5,206 nt of DNA from DASYAN01 sp036501345 (GTDB lineage Bacteria; Chloroflexota; Ktedonobacteria; Ktedonobacterales; Ktedonobacteraceae), in contig DASYAN010000453.1 in assembly GCA_036501345.1 (NCBI GenBank), forward strand, positions 1 to 5,206. The letters are read 5' to 3'. The number at the start of each line of letters is the position of its first letter. The first letter of the stretch is position 1. Shown here in pieces: positions 5,178-5,206 of the stretch. The position numbers were made by a program, and so were the translations under genes. Under the pieces are notes generated by a model. That model had not been told where the DNA came from and did not search any database. It was given only the letters and a program-made list of their open reading frames with translations.

Positions 5178-5206
5178 ATGTATCAGAAAGAAGATTTTCT
5201 TCAGTC
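5178..5206 (+). CDS. Start of an unidentified gene (cut by right edge)
   Basis: Only nine full codons are visible (MYQKEDFLQ, probably followed by Ser), too few to assign a family. It is called because an ATG follows an ideal AGGAG site and a good promoter on the same strand at 4913-4941. The beginning is hydrophilic and not a signal peptide. Its leader carries a mobile element and the 28-bp inverted repeat sits just upstream of its promoter, so its expression may depend on these structures. Confidence 0.6.

Overview
The window looks like chromosomal DNA from a large-genome, soil-type bacterium. I favour Ktedonobacterales (Chloroflexota) because a Hanks-type Ser/Thr kinase, a stand-alone alpha/beta hydrolase, a membrane-tethered GH25 muramidase and a small palindromic mobile element occur together. 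This is inference from gene style only; nothing here identifies a species.

Left half (1-3258): three well-supported genes, all on the minus strand. From right to left these are a TTG-started, membrane-anchored GH25 lysozyme (2489-3241), a GTG-started alpha/beta hydrolase with its own sigma70-like promoter (1361-2278), and the N-terminal part of a Ser/Thr protein kinase that runs off the left edge (1-919). A 74-codon reading frame (1140-1364) overlaps the end of the hydrolase by ATGA and may be a small coupled gene. The gaps and the separate hydrolase promoter suggest independent transcription units rather than one operon. Their link is loose: envelope remodelling, a small-molecule hydrolase and signal transduction.

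Right half (3259-5177): about 1.9 kb with no convincing protein gene but many structured DNA elements. In order these are a very strong orphan hairpin terminator pointing right (3605-3657); two short tandem duplications (3719-3742, 3940-3961); a block of mutually competing inverted repeats (4036-4210) followed by a small hairpin (4209-4251); a decayed tRNA-Arg(TCT) remnant on the minus strand (4507-4557); four degenerate 35-bp tandem repeats (4636-4775); and a perfect 28-bp inverted repeat (4833-4901).

Right edge: immediately after the 28-bp inverted repeat comes a good sigma70-type promoter (4913-4941). A 116-bp MITE-like element (5029-5144) bounded by TA inside CTAG, the signature of IS630/Tc1-mariner insertion, sits in the untranslated leader. 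An ideal ribosome binding site and the first nine codons of a rightward gene (5178-5206, MYQKEDFLQ...) follow. I do not see a complete new defence or metabolic system. The most unusual content is the repeat-rich non-coding stretch and the mobile element inside the leader of the right-edge gene.
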